The notes under the pieces are model-generated. The model had not been told where the DNA came from, did not search any database, and saw only the letters and a program-made list of their open reading frames with translations. This document shows, one piece after another, positions 1 to 13,774 of a stretch of DNA of 64,000 nt. The stretch is from Sipunculus nudus (lineage: Eukaryota > Annelida > Sipuncula > Golfingiida > Sipunculidae). The position numbers and the translations under genes were made by a program. Numbering within the stretch: the first letter of the stretch is position 1; each line of letters starts with the position of its first letter. Where the stretch lies: contig CM049316.1 in assembly GCA_026874595.1 (NCBI GenBank), positions 75,499,676-75,563,675 on the forward strand, read 5' to 3'.

Positions 1-458
1 GAATTAAGACATAACGAAATTGATTATTTCTATGTCAATATTTCCGACCCGAAAATCGAATGTCAATGTCTGCAGATAGATTTCGCTAGATTCATGATAA
101 TGTTGTCATTTATTACATATAATTTTTTAGGGGAGGTGCATATATGTCATACACAACTCTGGAAAGCCGCTATTGTACAACTCTCAAGACCAGTAAACCT
201 AACCACAGTGTACCTGAATTAATCGGATATTATAATAGGTGTTTTGATATTTTTCTGAATAGATTGTGACATTGCAAAATTTAAAATATGACTGACAGTA
301 ATTCGATCCGACCGACCCCAACCCTCATTGTCATTCGTCACCGATAGACGTCGCTAACTGCCTCCGCCAGCAGGGTGTGTGTTAATCCCGTGTATGTTTG
401 TGTGTGTTGGTGATTTTGTTCACAGCACAACTCACGAAATCACGTACGATGTCATGAA
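1..458. other. Non-coding, AT-rich
   Basis: No exon or repeat is recognised. An upstream exon of the kinase-KEN gene could lie here, but I see no frame that would support one. Confidence 0.5.
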
Positions 459-692
459 ATTTGAGGGCATTTCGGGAATGGGTCAATGAAGAATCGATTA
501 GATTTTGGTGTGGATATGGTACATGTTCAGGATTTATCAACGTCATCAAAGAATAATCACATATTTATGTACATTCGCTTATAAACGAATGGACCTTTGG
601 ATATGTGAATAAGTGAAGGCAAACACGTTAGGGGCCCCCGCATGGCGGAAGCTTGCATTCCTTTAAATGCAGATCGCTAGTGTTGATATTTT
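459..692 (+). repeat. Interspersed repeat, copy 1
   Basis: It shares a run of similarity (GGGCATTTCGGGAATGG, GGATTTA-AACGTCATCAA, GAATAAGTGA-GGCAAACA, GCATTC---AATGCAGAT) with 33026-33235 on the same strand and with 20705-20945 on the opposite strand. No coding potential is seen. The family is unclassified. Confidence 0.7.
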
Positions 693-733
693 GACCTGTG
701 TATTTGTAGGAGCGGTGTAAGTCTGTGTTACAG

Positions 734-907
734 AGAACCCGGTGGGCCCAGTCACACCTGACTCTGCTACAGATCATCCCGCTGCTGCTGATGTTTAAGC
801 AGGTCCGGAGGTTCATGCTGCACGATGAGGCCATATTTCATAACCTGACGTCAACAAAGTTCGTGATCTCACAGATACAAAACCCGTCCGTCAAGCTGCT
901 AGATAAG
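734..907 (+). CDS. Kinase-KEN gene: first visible exon
   Basis: Acceptor ...TGTTACAG precedes base 734 and donor AAG/GTGCGT follows base 907, ending in phase 0. It encodes 58 residues rich in hydrophobic helix-forming positions (LLQIIPLLLMFKQ near its start). The same frame is open into the next exon. There is no convincing ATG, so an upstream exon is expected. An interspersed repeat lies just upstream (459-692). Confidence 0.65.
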
Positions 908-3900
908 GTGCGTCAAATATCTAGGTAAAGTAAAATGCACGAAATGCCCATCATTAATTCTCTGGTCAATTAGCTTAATAATTATCAATATTATGACTCA
1001 CGGTGGTTACACTCAACGGTTGTCACGCAACCTCTATGTGGCGAAGCCTCAAAAATGTCCGTTGTGGTCCTTGACTGTCGAGAAACATACCAAGCATGTC
1101 CTAAGGAGGTCATTATTTGTTATACATTCGGAGGTGTTTAATATTATTTCTCGAAAGGGCTATCGCAGCACCATCTGTTAGACACTACCTGCTGAACTCG
1201 CCCTATTACAATCCCGTTCAGACGAACTAGTACCAAATCGAGCGGACCTGTCCCATCGCACGAATGGGTGGTTGCTAGTAAATATAATTTTCTTTGATTA
1301 ATTTACCCTCTTTTTTGTTGGCTTTCAATTAAGAAAACAATGACTTTGAAAAATTATAAAATGACGTGTAAAACCTCCGATCAATTTACCATTACTCCGA
1401 TTAATTTATCATAACTCCAGTCAATTTATCAAAGCACAATTCAAATCGTATAGATTATTCAATTCACACTTTATTTAAAATTTATTTAGATGCTCTTCCT
1501 TTGAACAAGACCCGAAATATAATCACCAATTAACCTCTGTTTCTTGCAGTTCCGGCTACGACTTGAGCCATGGCTCGTGGCTCTGACCTGTTCCATGATG
1601 TACCGCGAGACCAGGGCGTACGTACAGTTCTTCCGTTCCGACTCGTCCAGGTGGTTTATTCACAACATTCGGCCATTATCCAAAGACCTGCCGTGTGAAT
1701 GCTTCGTGGACAGCATGATGGTAGCTCTTATGGCCCTCGACGTTGGTCGCCGTTGGTTAGAAGAGGAAGCATTCAAGAACGACCATTTCGTCAGGTTTGT
1801 TGGTGAAGGCGCGGGCAGGGAGCGCTCTATGGCGTCCAACTTCGTGACTGTGATGCAGATGTACTTGGACAAGTACGATCTGAAGGAACAAACTAAAAGT
1901 TTGTCTAGCGCTGATAAACATTCAATGATCCCTGAAGCGTCTTTGAAAGTATCAGCTGTTATAAACAACATGAAGGAATATTATCCACGACTGGCAGAGC
2001 TGGCGGAGAGCTGCATGGCCGAAAGAGAAGCAACAAGATCTGTTGACGAAAGACCCAACGGACGAAACTCCAGACGAAACAACAGGAGTAGAGCCAGCGG
2101 TGCGGCGTCACGTTTACACAGCACCAAATCTGATACAACCGCATGTCACGTGTTCACCCGTGGCGCCGGAATCGGTTCCCTTAACAAAGTCCATTCATCA
2201 GCTACTTCTCGGAATAACTCAACGTCTCAGCTTGCGCACAGTAGTTCGGAGCCTGGTCTAAATGACTGTAAACAAGATAAGATTACAATACTCAAACGGC
2301 CTAAAAGTAAAGATGGTGGTACCAAAGACAACTTTGAACTTGGCGACTTTGTCCGGTCAAATGAAAAGGAGATGGCTGCACTGCCTGGTGACGTTTCACA
2401 GGCAGCATGCTCATCAAGTCACCCTCAGGAAAAACAAGAGTTAGGCCTAAAAAACTCAAGTTCATGTGCGGCAATGGAAGGTACCGCAACAGCATATCCA
2501 AAAGATGAAGCGACTGTATCTCCCGCCAAGCTTGCGAAAGCAAACTATCGTGAAGCCGAAACTGACGTGGGCTTCACGTCGTCTGCTGCTGGGAATACCG
2601 GAAGTGTAGAATCCGCTATTCCCGGAGGCAGTCACAACTCAGTCAAAGATACTGCAAACAACAGATCTGCAACTTCTACAGAGGAGAATAAAGATCCTCC
2701 TCTGACCAAAGAAGCCTCTGGAACTGACGAAAAATTCCGCGGGGAAAAGCTCCGTCAGCAGCTTCAGCGACTAAGTATCAGACAAGATGGCGGTGGCGCA
2801 TGCGCAACGCCTAGCCTCCCCACAGATGCACTAGACTGTGACACGGTTGAGGCTATGTTAATGCACAAAACCAATTCTCTTAACGACAGCATAAACGATG
2901 ACTCCTTGCTGTCGATGGATAAATCTCTCTCTCCTATTGCACACGGCACTACCTCATCTTCTGTTGCACACGGCACTAACGTATCCTCTGTTTCAAACGG
3001 CACTACAAAGCAGCAAAAACCCTCATGTGACGTCAAGGTCAGTCTTGCAGACGACAAGGCGAATAAAGCACGCGCATGCGCACCAGTTGCAACGGTGGCC
3101 CCAGTTGCTCAATCCACCAAACAGCGTTCAAGTGGTTTAGAAGTAAAGAAGAATCCGTCAAAGTTGCTTAATCTATTCATGCCGAGTATCCACGACGGTG
3201 ATGGAAGCTCCTTCAAAGACTTGACGGGCCGCCAGGGGAAGCCACTGAAGCGCACGCAGCGCAGCGTCAGATGGCGAGACTTGCTGGATGAGATGTGTGG
3301 TTTACCAAACCAAGTGCTGAAGAAAATTGGTCCATTTAATATTTGCGAAGTTGATGACCGGTTTCGGATAGGAACAGGGTGAGTTCTCATTAATAACAGA
3401 ATGTGACCAAATGTACGCTTTCTTTAACCACAAATCCAGGTTCACGTCACCATACGGCCCAATACTGTAGTAACTTTAAATATTTCTGTGATATATAAAA
3501 TACAACAAAAATATCACTTGATTAAGAAAATAATACAGATTCGTATAAATAATTTAAATGTTTCTGTGAAATTGAATTAAAAGTAAATGTAACTGGAAGT
3601 GATCCTTACTTTCAACGCAAATTCAAGGTTTACGAATTATACCCTTATATTTGATTGAAAACTAGGTTTGATATAATTAACCCTATACTAGGCATTCTTC
3701 TTTTGTAATTGTGGATGTGATCTGATTTTTTTTAAAGTTGCTTCCTAGCGTTAAATGAACCAAACATGACCATGAAGTGTATGCATAACCACTGGTCCTT
3801 GAGTCAGCGAGGCATCATGAATAGGCCAAGTAAACGTATTCCAAACCTCCTTCTATTATCATGTAGCACACTTGCCTATGATAAAAAAAATAGTAATGAA

Positions 3901-6900
3901 GATTTTACATAAACTGAACCAAATTCCTGGTGGAAAAACATTTTTTTCTATTTATTCTTCCTTAAAAAATCATGAGGTTGTGTGATTTGTTAAAAAAACT
4001 ATTGGCACATCTATGAACAATGTCAATTCGGCAGTGACGTCACACAGGGAAAACCCCTGTGACTGTAAATAGTAGATCTCATCAAAAGCTTAGTATTCCT
4101 GATACTGTCAGCCCCAAATTTTCAGGGACGAATAAAAACAACATATATTGCTAGATTTAATTCATCTTTAAATTCTAAATCACACATTGCACCAGCCAAT
4201 AACATCTAGGTTCTGGGTAAAATGCTCCATACACATATCACCGCCACGTGCTATTTGGTTTACCTAATCAACAATTCTTGTCCAGAATATGCTTACACAA
4301 TGACACCATGGGTCCGTAGAGATAACATAATTTATATTGAAACAAACCATAATGCCCTAGGAACAATTATAACTTAATTATAATAAAACTTTCTGTAAAG
4401 TCAGCTCCGTAATAGGGACAAGAGATCATGAAAGAACGGCTTAAATCATTTTTTGTAACAAAATCTATGTACCAGTATCTTTGTTTGTTAAACAAGGATC
4501 ACTACTTAGATTTAATAATCCGTAAAGTGCTTCACTACACTCTAACCCTGACACCCTGTGGTCATTAATGGCAAATTTAAAACAGAAATGAGTGCATGAC
4601 GCGGCCCAGATAACAATAGTGTCCTTTAGAAACGATAAACCTAGGTGTTGAAACAGCTATATCTGATGTGCTACTTATTTTATATTTTTCCAGACCATTT
4701 GGAACCCAGGTATTGTTAGGTGTCCATGAAGACGGGACTGAGGTAGCTGTGAAGAAGATCTTGAAAGCTTATGCTGGAAAGGTAGAAAGCGCTATCAATC
4801 ACGTGACCGGAAGTGGCGACTGGCCGAACTGCTGCATCCCGTGCAAGGTAAGTTTTATAATTACTATTATGTATTGTTAATAACAAAGTCTTCTCCAATA
4901 AGGACCATTTAGCTGTCTACTGGGAAATTCTAGCAGATATTGTGCAGATAGGACTAAACGCCTTTCAAAACGCTACCAATGTCTGATTTCCTCAGCAAAG
5001 TGTTCGGTGTCTGGCTGGTTCTAGGCAGTCAGTATTTCTGATAGAGACGATTTATAATGGTAGACGGCATGTTCTGAAAAAGAACATTTTGTAAAAACAC
5101 TATACTGTCAATTTCGTTGTGCTATGTCTTTATTATCTGGCACGAGCAGAAAATTCATTGTACATATTATCAACTAACTTCCATGATGCCATTCGCCCCC
5201 TCGCAGGGCGTAGTGAGCGATTTGTATTTCAGTTACTTTGGTTACGTGCTGAAAGAGTACTCGCTGCAAGAGCTGGTTGACGGCACATTTCGCCAGGGGG
5301 AGCTTGCAGACATGAGCCGCATTGTCATAACGGACTTGTTGCACGCACTGGCAGACCTAGAGGAACGGAGGCTTGCTCACCTGTCTCTCAAGGTAGACAC
5401 GCGTGCGCACTCACATACGCATCCCACCCACACATGTACAAGCACAAACGCAAGCATGCAAACGCACATACATAGTCCATCTTTGGATCCCACGTCCTAT
5501 GTAGGATCTGTTGGACCAAGGTCCGTCCGTCTTACATAGGTCTTTATAAGTCCAGTGATGAACGAGAACATACGATCATATTCACAAGCACCTAAAAAAA
5601 CATTATCGTGTACACACACACAAGCTACGTTATCGCAATCACGCACACATACGCTGGAGCTAATACATATATGTATATGTGTAAGTAGGACCTAATCACA
5701 AGGTCCTAGTGAATTCCTTGAAACGGCTGAAGCAGACCTGATTGTTCGCTGTTAATTTTGTATAAACTTCACACTTCGTATGTCTAATATTACCTACTGT
5801 ATGTGTGTTTGTTTGTTTGCTTGAAATAAGCAACGCAGTTTATTATAATTTTGCTGGTAAAAAAAATGACACTCTGGATTCCGTTTTCTCATCCTCTTGT
5901 CTCCATCCAAGTACCGCCGCTACCACTAGATGTCATTTATGCGCCATTACACATTCTTGAATAAAAGAATGCTCCCTATTTTCCTCGTCTTCTGGATCTC
6001 TTAAAATAGCAGCTGCAATATCAAGATCTGCTGAATAGTAAAACTAAAGCTGTCATGCTTTTACTCTTGTGTTCAATCTAATTAAAGTATTAATTCCCTC
6101 CCCCCCCCCCCCCCCTCTCTCTCTCTCGTATGATGCAGATAACAACTGAGGTCTACTGTTTCAACCAGCCATATTTATTTGGATATATTATTTCAGATTG
6201 TGTAAAGTACGGTATAAAAATTAACATTAAGCTTCGTTTAATCAGTTAATTTAAATCAAAGATTTATCTGAGCTGCCTATTGTTTAACAGGCTTATATTT
6301 TAACGTATCTATGATACTTTCAGCCTACCAACATCCTGTTTGACGTGGATAATAAGCTCAGTCTCACCGACGTGGGATGCGGAACCCATCTGAACGGCAG
6401 CAAGGAACAGTTGGGTAAGGCTTCTAATGGGGCAATGTAAACGTAGAGTGTTGACGGTAATGAGGAGTGTCTTTCCGACTTTATGTTCTCCTCCACAAGA
6501 GAGCTCGTTACTACAGAATGAGAACATGGCTCTGATTAGTTAGACATACTGGTTTCTCTTATTGGATAAAGCTTCGGCGCTTCATTGTACATTTAGCCAA
6601 TGGCCTGCGCATGACCATGCATTTGTATTTATCTACTTTGTCTTTGCTTTATCATAAGGTTATTGCTGACACGCGATTACTGGGCACCTTCTGCCTGTTA
6701 GAGTAACCTTGAGCGAGCGAATTCCTTTCGCATGCCAAATGGGACTCAAGTTTTTTTTTAAAGTTTCTTTTCAAAAATTGGCGTCAAATAGCAGACCTTC
6801 TGCGGTTTTCGGGGCGCCACCGTGTGTCTGAGTAAGAAACTACCCGATATGACTGCTGCAAATGTGCTCGTTTCAATCATGAGCGCTCCTATCAGTTACA

Positions 6901-9900
6901 AATTTTTGTCTATAAATCACCGCATATTTACTATGTTAAGATGCCGTGCAAAATTTAATCGCTATTTTATACCAATCTTTGTAACACATATATTTTATTT
7001 TGTCAACTTGCAGTTGCCCTGTTAGCTTATTTGGTTGTGGCATGTTCCTCATTGTTAACGGTCTTTGTTTAGTACTGTTAATATAATAAACATTATACAG
7101 ATCCACCATGACACCACTAATTGTCATTCGTGCTTGGATAAAGACCTAAATCTCACCATATACGGGGGCTATACCGTTTTACCAAAAATTACAGTGTAGC
7201 TTTCCAATATGAACCCATGCTTCGAGGAATACCTGTTTCATAAATTGGATGCTAGATGGCGCTGTTCATCAATTATACATTTCATCTGGAGCATTACACG
7301 GCAGTGTATCTTCTTTATCCAACCAACTTCGTTGTGTATGTAGCTATCGAATGTGAAACATATCAGCCTTTGAACATTAATACGATAAAACTACGTGACC
7401 ACTTGTACCGTTGTGGTGTGAGTCCATTATTTACATTGTCATTGCGGATTTTAGCTGTGGTGTAATGGAATAAAATAAACAGTGAGGGAGTATTTTGTTT
7501 ATAATAATTGTTGTTTCTTGACAGCGTTCTGTTGGCATTCGAAGGAAGCCCTGATGGCAGGACCGCAAATGACGTTAAACGGCGAAAAATACCACCCGGG
7601 ACCTGATACACAGGTAGGGAATATTATGAACATTTTTTTTTTCTCAGCCTCAAATTATCCCCGTTTATAGATTAATGGGTAGGACATTGGTGTGTCTTGC
7701 TTGATCATGGTAAGTCATACGTAATATGCCGTCTAAAACAAACCCTGACCAGGAACAACTCAGTGATAACACCTCTCAGATACAGACAGCACTTAGTGCT
7801 AGTCTCATAAATGTTTAACTACTTTTATTAATATATCTTTGACTTATAATAATGTACTATTGGAGTGCAAATCTCTGAAATATATAATTCGAAATCGAGA
7901 AACAAAAGTTACAACGGAGAGACAGAAACCTTATTATCAAGAGTGTTTCATTTTTAGCTCAGCTGACTGAAAGCCATCTGAGCTATAGCAATCACTCTTT
8001 GTCCGCCGTCCGTCTGTCTGTCTGTTCGTCTGTCTGTCCATCGACCAGGCACAAACCGTAACCGCGCTGGACCTAGAATCTTCTAACTTGACATCGAGGA
8101 AGGTTCATGAAAAATATCCTTTGAAACCTGAAATTAGTTCTCTGTTACCCATGTCCTTCGAGCTATGGGGCTCAAAAGTACCCCCTAGAATAATTGAAAA
8201 TTTAATATAAAAGCTCCAGTATCTGAGCAAATAATGCACTTATCACCATGATTCTTTGCATGCATATTGATCATGGAGTGTTTCATGAGTTCCTGTAGGC
8301 TATTGGCGCCACCTGGATTTTGTCGAATATATACCCATTTTTTCTCTATTTTTGAGACCTTCAAAGATGCGGTCATCTATTAACAGGGTACAAATCGGAA
8401 CCGTTAAACCTAGAATCTTCTTATTTAATTTGCAGGGAGGTCCATGAAAAATCTCCTTTGAAACTTGAAAATAGGTCTCTGCTACCTATATCGTTTGAGC
8501 TATAGCTCAATTAAAGCTATAGTAAGTACCCCTCAGGATAATTAAAAATTTCATACAAAACCTCCAGTTTCTGGACATCTAATGCATTGATCTCCATGAT
8601 CTTTGCATGCACATTCATCACGGAGTGTTTCATCAGTTCCTGTAGACTGATGGCCCCACCTGGATTTTTTTTAAATTTCTTACGCATTTTCTTTAAATTT
8701 ATATTTTGAGACCTTCAAAGATGTGGTCATCTGTTTATAGGGCACAAATCATAACAATTGGACCTAGAATCTTCTAACTTAACATCCAGGGAATTCCATT
8801 AAAAATCTCCTTGGAAACCTGACGTGTCATGACATTAGGTCTCTGTTACCCATATACTCCGAGTTGTGGTTGAGTTACACGGGGATATCACCTACGAAAT
8901 TTGGCATTCTGATAAAAAAATTCCTTTCGTGAATGTCTACCTAGTCAACTGAGTGTCATGACCCCTGGGTCACTTGTTTTAACTTGCATGGATTGCTTAG
9001 GGCTCTTTCCAATTTCGTGATTAAAGTATTAAATGGCTAACATAGGTAATGTCTGAGGACGTTTCCGTCTCTATTTTACTTGTTTTTGCTCTGTTTCGTA
9101 TATATCAGGTGGCTGGCATGCTGATCAATTACATCACCACAGGAGGGCGCCACCCATATGGAACAGACTTCCGGTCATGTGAAGAAAACATCCTAGCTGA
9201 TAGGATACCCTGGGCGGAAGTAGATGACATGGAGCTTTTTAGCTTATTACGTCATTTCCTGCAACCTAATGCTGACGCCAGGCTTTCTCCTGCTGAGGCT
9301 GTGTAGTGAGTGCCAGCGTTATACTCTATTAAAACGAGTTAGAATTTTCTGTTGCCAAGTTGGGTCGCATAAAGACACCGCACAGGAGCGAGGCGTTCTT
9401 TATGTCATAAGGGGTGTGGCCTTTTGCACATTTATAAAAGATGCGACGTATCGCAACAGACAACATCTGCGACCCCACCCTTCCGCTTCCTACTCGAAAC
9501 GAATCTCTACTGTTTGGGCACTGTAGGACATCCTGGACTACTTGTCTCAACTATCAAATTTTAAAATCAAAATTTGTTACATGTCAAGGAAACACCTTCT
9601 GTTTACATTCCACATGCGCATGCTTACAAAATATTACGTATTCCATAAGGTTCTAACCATAGAATAACTTATTAGTGTTACTTGCCTTGAAAAAAACCGG
9701 ACTGCATTCTCCGAATCTATACATTTATACCTATGCCGCTGCTATAGAAGCCCCGGTGCATTGTGGGGGATCAGATTTTTACTCCAACAATCCATAATCA
9801 GCAGAGTTATACTCATGAAAGTTTGAGTCTGCGCAGTGTGCTGCGACCGATTAAACGGCGGTGTGGAAGGCTCATAACGGCTTATTTTAATCGAAATATG

Positions 9901-12900
9901 GTCACAGAATTAATCTGGATGGTTATGTTGATGCAGTGGGGCAAGCATATAATTTGGCAATTAAGGAATACATGAAGAACTGGTTGATTGCGATACCAAA
10001 TGCCTTTTTAGTGTGTGTGTGTCTTGATCTAGGGGCAGAATCGGCCTCTAAAACCTTGAAGACATGTTAAGATTAAAGATGTATCTGAAGTCCGTTCTAA
10101 ATTGCAATGTGCAGTTCCAGGGTGCTGGTAGATGAGATACTCGTTAGTTCTCAAATAATAGGTTTGATCGAAAGTATTACCATCATATGGAGATACATTG
10201 GCCATGCAAAGGTTACGTACGGAACACCGGAAAAAAGTCAAGTTGCGGGATATTTTGCGCCAGAGTCCGTTATATGTAGCAGAATTATAAAATTAATGAG
10301 AATTTTCAAATTCAGTTATAAAATTGACCAATGTTTAAATACTGTTCACTTGTAATATAAATACGGTTGTAAATAATTGTTATAATAATTGCAGAATACC
10401 ATGTAAGAAAATACCGTTGTTGGCCTATATCATTTTCAGCAGTGACAGAACTGCAAATAATTTTGCTTTTGCTTGTTTCACTTCTTGATTCGAGAGTGAG
10501 TCGCCACTTAGTCAACCGTCATTTCCAAAGCATATTATGATTTGTAAACTACTTCAAATTATATCAAATTATATTCAATTCAGCTCCTTTCTATTAAATT
10601 TTATTCCACAGTCACCCGTACTTCTGGTCTGATCAACAGAAGGCCCAGTTCCTGCTGGTGGTCGGGTCACAACCTGAGCTAATGCGGAGGTAAGGTTGTT
10701 ACGTCATATCCATCCTCGCGAAAAACGAAATTCTGTGCTGTCGTGGTCCCGCTACCGTGCTCTGTGTGGATATAAGTCCAATATCTGTAGACTAAGCTGT
10801 AATTTCGGTGTTAAAGCATTGTGTCTACTTGTACGTGCGCGGATGCAGTTTAAAACCTGCACTAACAAAAGACCGTGTCCATTTGTGTGGTGCAGAGTGT
10901 CGCCATGTGTGCGGCTACAGATACGTTTTTTGCCAACAGGATCATGTAGCAGTAAGAACTTATACGGAAAATTATGTCAAGAAATGAAGGACCTGAAAAC
11001 GCATTCATATGTAAATACAGCGAAATAAGTCAAGAAGTGACACTTATTTTTTTACTGCATATTTTAACTTATAAAATACTATTATATATTATTGATATTT
11101 ATTAGTATATACAAGAAGCCTCATTAGGCGTTGAACACACATTTTGATCAATGACGTCGCATACACATATCATGTCAAGAAAAATATGTTTATTTATACA
11201 ACTTATAAAATATTAATATATTATTAACAGTAAGGTATAGTAGAAGCCTATATGTCATTCAACCCGTATTTTTTAACGAAAACGTGGGTTCAGCCCTTGA
11301 AGTTCATCCTCGTATAATGGTCCTTTAGTCCTGTATTCTATTTTACAAAATGCTAACTTATTGCTTATTGGCCCAATCACAGGACATATTATAAGAGTTC
11401 CATGTTCATGGAAGAGGGCTGTTGTTCACGTGTAACCAACTGCTACACTAAGTAAAAATACAGATCTCTGCGCGCTGGATACCAAAAGCCTGGATCTCAC
11501 TAAGTTCTGTTTACGGTTCACCACATTCTTCGGAAGAATAGGGGCCTATCTCCGTTCTTCTACGGCAAGCCATGTTTTTTTATATCTACAGCAGGAATGC
11601 GGGATTATTATCGTCGCAATGCCCTAGCAGCACTTAAGATGATCTTAAATTACCGTGGGAAGAATGTGCCGTAATTTAAACGTTACGAGAACCCCATGTT
11701 AAATTTCCTCACGTTATTCCCGACGATGCCACGTTCTGGCTTGCCGTGGGTGAACCGTGAGACACCGTTGAAGGATGTAGTAAGTTAGATCTAAGCTAAA
11801 GGTGTCAAACACGTGGTTGGTTAGTTCATCCATTTTCATTTGTGGTAAACATATATCACAATGATGGCTTGGCTGCCTTTATCTTCCAGAGAAACTTTGC
11901 TGTCAAGATTTTATATTTTTATTTTAGGATGCTCTGTCCTGTTACAAGAAGAATAAACTGCGCACAACACTGGATCGGCTGCTCCAACTGGGTTAGTTAT
12001 ACATTCTGATCTATATCTACGGATATAATATCCCCTTGTATATCCTATAACTGTCGGCTATAGGTTATAAGATTTAGTAAAGGTGGGAGTATTTTCATAC
12101 ACTTATAACATTGCAAATTCATTCTTAATGCAAAAATGTCAAAATTCATACGAGATTGTATTTAAGTATAAAAGTAAAAGATAGAAGCGAAGCGCATAAT
12201 GCAATGGCCATATTTTCTTCGAGTGCCGTGTGACGTTATTATAAGCCTCGACTATTTTCAATCTTGATCTGCAATATTCTAACACAAGTAATACCGGCAT
12301 AATACACTTAAGTATACAGTGGAACCCCGCCTTGCAACCACCCCTCAATTCCGACCACCCCACAATTACGACCAGTTTGCTTGGTCCCGAATTTTTTTAG
12401 TTTATTTATGTTTAAAAATGACTCAAAATTACGACCACCCCTGAATTCAGAATTACGACCAGATTTCCTGGCCCCAGCGCTAATGCGACCCCGCTAAGGC
12501 GACCACCGCCGAGAAGTACTGAAACAACATTTGTCACGAGTCAATGGCTGCGTCTTGTCACAGGCGCCTTAATGGAAGATCAAAGCGGGTAACAAGGTTT
12601 CTTAACCCGAGTGTTAATCTGGTCCCGCATATCTTCCCGACTCGGTGTCTTCGCTGAGACTCGTTGAGGTGTAGGTTATAGATCAGAGGGTAACCATCGG
12701 CCTGATTACTTAATGAGCCGGTCTGACCTGGGGTCAGATGCTAATTGCCCCTCAGTGATCACCTGTATGGGGTTGCGGGCTTAATATTTCAACTCATCAC
12801 ATATTGTTCGATCCTCATTGGTAAAATTAACGACCTAGTTAATCCTAAATGTGTTCATACCTTACTGACACTGAGTGTTGAGCAGTCAGTAAAATGTATA

Positions 12901-13705
12901 AATAAAACTTGCATTGGGGGGGGGGGATCCCTCACATTAACTTCCCTTTTCTGATAGATCGTTGTCAGTTTATTTCTCTACTGGTTAAGTTTGCATTTAA
13001 ATTGCTTGCTGTTAGGCAACCATCCCTCTGAAAGAGCTCTCATTGAAGGATAAAGTGGCGTTAATCAAGGCGGCAACACCACGCGCCGTCAGCACCAAAT
13101 GGCTCAGCAGTTTAGCGTCGGGAAAACTCAAGTGCACGCAATATATACTCAAGCGGAAGGCTAAATATATGACAGCCACGTATTATGTTCAATAAGCATT
13201 CAGTAGGTTGTGATCGTTTTGCCTTAGTGTTATTATTTGTTAATCATCAGTCACTACGTATGTGTACATGTAAATTAATTTTCATCATGAATAAATATGT
13301 TCAGCTAAACACCAAAAAAAACATTCATAATAAGGGTCCTCCGCTAAGTAAAATATTTTGTTATAATTCACATTAAAGATATGCAATAGATAAACTCTGA
13401 TACACATTAAATATCAGCGTGTTATATGCGACCACGGTAAGAGTTTCACAAATACGACCACCCCCAAATTACGACCACTTTGCTCAGTCGATCCCCAGGG
13501 TGGTCGTAATTGTGGGGTTCCACTGTACATTGTATTCTTTAATTTAGGTCAACCATATACATATCACCACTGCCCAGTCTGTGCTCTTGGTTCAGTGGCA
13601 CACACTAGACGGCAATGGTCTTAATTGTTAATTGTGACGTTATGATTCTAAGGTAATGGACTGAAAATAAGATCACGCGAAGTTTCCCTTTTTGCGACAA
13701 TACAA

Positions 13706-13774
<69 letters not shown>

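Noticed and set aside
13018-13170. HTH segment as an exon of the kinase-KEN gene
   Set aside because: It lies inside a TIR-bounded transposon, is frameshifted and matches CENP-B-type transposase HTH.
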